NCBI GenBank assembly: GCA_001798105.1
Contig: MGRI01000034.1
Coordinates: 744 to 7,346, forward strand
Direction: 5' to 3'
Length of the DNA: 6,603 nt
Origin: Deltaproteobacteria bacterium RIFCSPHIGHO2_02_FULL_40_11
GTDB lineage: Bacteria > Bdellovibrionota > JACOXK01 > 2-02-FULL-40-11
Shown: positions 6,196 through 6,603 of the stretch, piece by piece
Layout: each line of letters begins with the position of its first letter
Position numbering within the stretch: the first letter of the stretch is position 1
Program-made: the position numbers and the translations under genes
The notes under the pieces: model-generated
Seen by the model: the letters and a program-made list of their open reading frames with translations, nothing else
Databases searched by the model: none
Told to the model about the DNA's origin: nothing

Positions 6196-6603
6196 ATGAA
6201 GTTTGAACCCTTAAATCGGCTTAAACCGGGGCATTCCCTGAAAAATACCCTCACCCTTTGGTTTATTCTTTTTGCCCTGGTCCCGCTCATCATGATTGTC
6301 GCGTATTCCAGCTGGATGTTCCATCACCATATCCAATCCGAGCAAGGCAAACGGCTGCAAGCTTTTGAAAAAGGCATTGAACTCGAGCTCGGCGACATTG
6401 AAGAAAAGCTCAGGCTCTCTAGCTTTCGTCACGCCACAGATACCGCCATCCTAGACCCCTTTCGTCGCAATCAACTCACACGCCTGGAAAACATTTCTTT
6501 AAACCTGGTAGAGAACTTTATCACAGACCGCATCTCTTACTTTTCCGCACAAGGGGATCATAGACTATCTGTCACCGCACAACGTATTACACAAAACCCA
6601 GAA
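6196..6603 (+). CDS. Membrane sensor protein, probably histidine kinase, N-terminal part only
   Basis: 136 codons are visible and the frame stays open at the window edge. A short basic cytoplasmic tail (MKFEPLNRLKPGHSLKN) leads into one membrane helix at about 19-42 (LTLWFILFALVPLIMIVAYSSWMF), with the Leu-Val-Pro core common at the start of sensor kinases and chemoreceptors. The rest, rich in charged residues and helix-forming, would be the start of a periplasmic sensing domain (dCACHE-like layout). The kinase or signalling part lies outside the window, so a chemoreceptor or diguanylate cyclase is also possible. An in-frame TAG at 6190-6192 makes the ATG at 6196 the first possible start; a weak AGG at 6186-6188 precedes it. 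It is divergent from radC. I see no convincing promoter of its own. Confidence 0.72.
   Translation, partial: MKFEPLNRLKPGHSLKNTLTLWFILFALVPLIMIVAYSSWMFHHHIQSEQGKRLQAFEKGIELELGDIEEKLRLSSFRHATDTAILDPFRRNQLTRLENISLNLVENFITDRISYFSAQGDHRLSVTAQRITQNPE

Overview
The window looks like chromosomal DNA of a Gram-negative bacterium of fairly low GC content. Gram-negative is inferred from a lipid A gene (lpxH-like) and a sensor protein with an inner-membrane/periplasmic layout. The long PrkA type (690 residues, extra cysteine motifs) and the GGGGTCTGACCC-type palindromes fit former Deltaproteobacteria or similar environmental lineages, but this is an impression, not a placement.

Layout. All genes but one run on the minus strand, so they are read from right to left. 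From the right: the start of a membrane sensor-like protein on the + strand (6196 to the window edge); a short divergent gap of about 100 bp holding a perfect 24-bp palindrome and a strong sigma-54-like promoter match; a short RadC/JAB-domain gene (5620-6093) overlapping by 44 bp an lpxH-like gene for UDP-2,3-diacylglucosamine diphosphatase (4905-5663); then prkA (2725-4797), yeaH (1616-2728) and spoVR (240-1601). Last is the beginning of an unidentified secreted protein (1-150) that leaves the window on the left.

prkA, yeaH and spoVR form the well-known conserved stress/starvation module: a PrkA-type AAA+ protein, a von Willebrand A (VWA) domain protein and a SpoVR family protein. They are tightly packed. 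prkA and yeaH share a 4-base GTGA stop/start overlap when yeaH is started at its GTG with a GGAGG ribosome site. yeaH and spoVR are 14 bp apart. The module has its own sigma-70-like promoter (TTGACA, 18 bp, TATACT with an extended TG), whose -35 box lies inside the last codons of lpxH. A second promoter of sigma-54 type seems to sit in front of radC. With no clear terminator between lpxH and prkA, transcription from it could also reach the module.

Nothing here is clearly a new defence or mobile system. The points most worth a second look are the possible dual sigma-54/sigma-70 input, the GGGGTCTGACCC repeats at both ends of the minus-strand gene block, the short JAB-only RadC next to the PrkA module, and the corrected starts of yeaH and radC.
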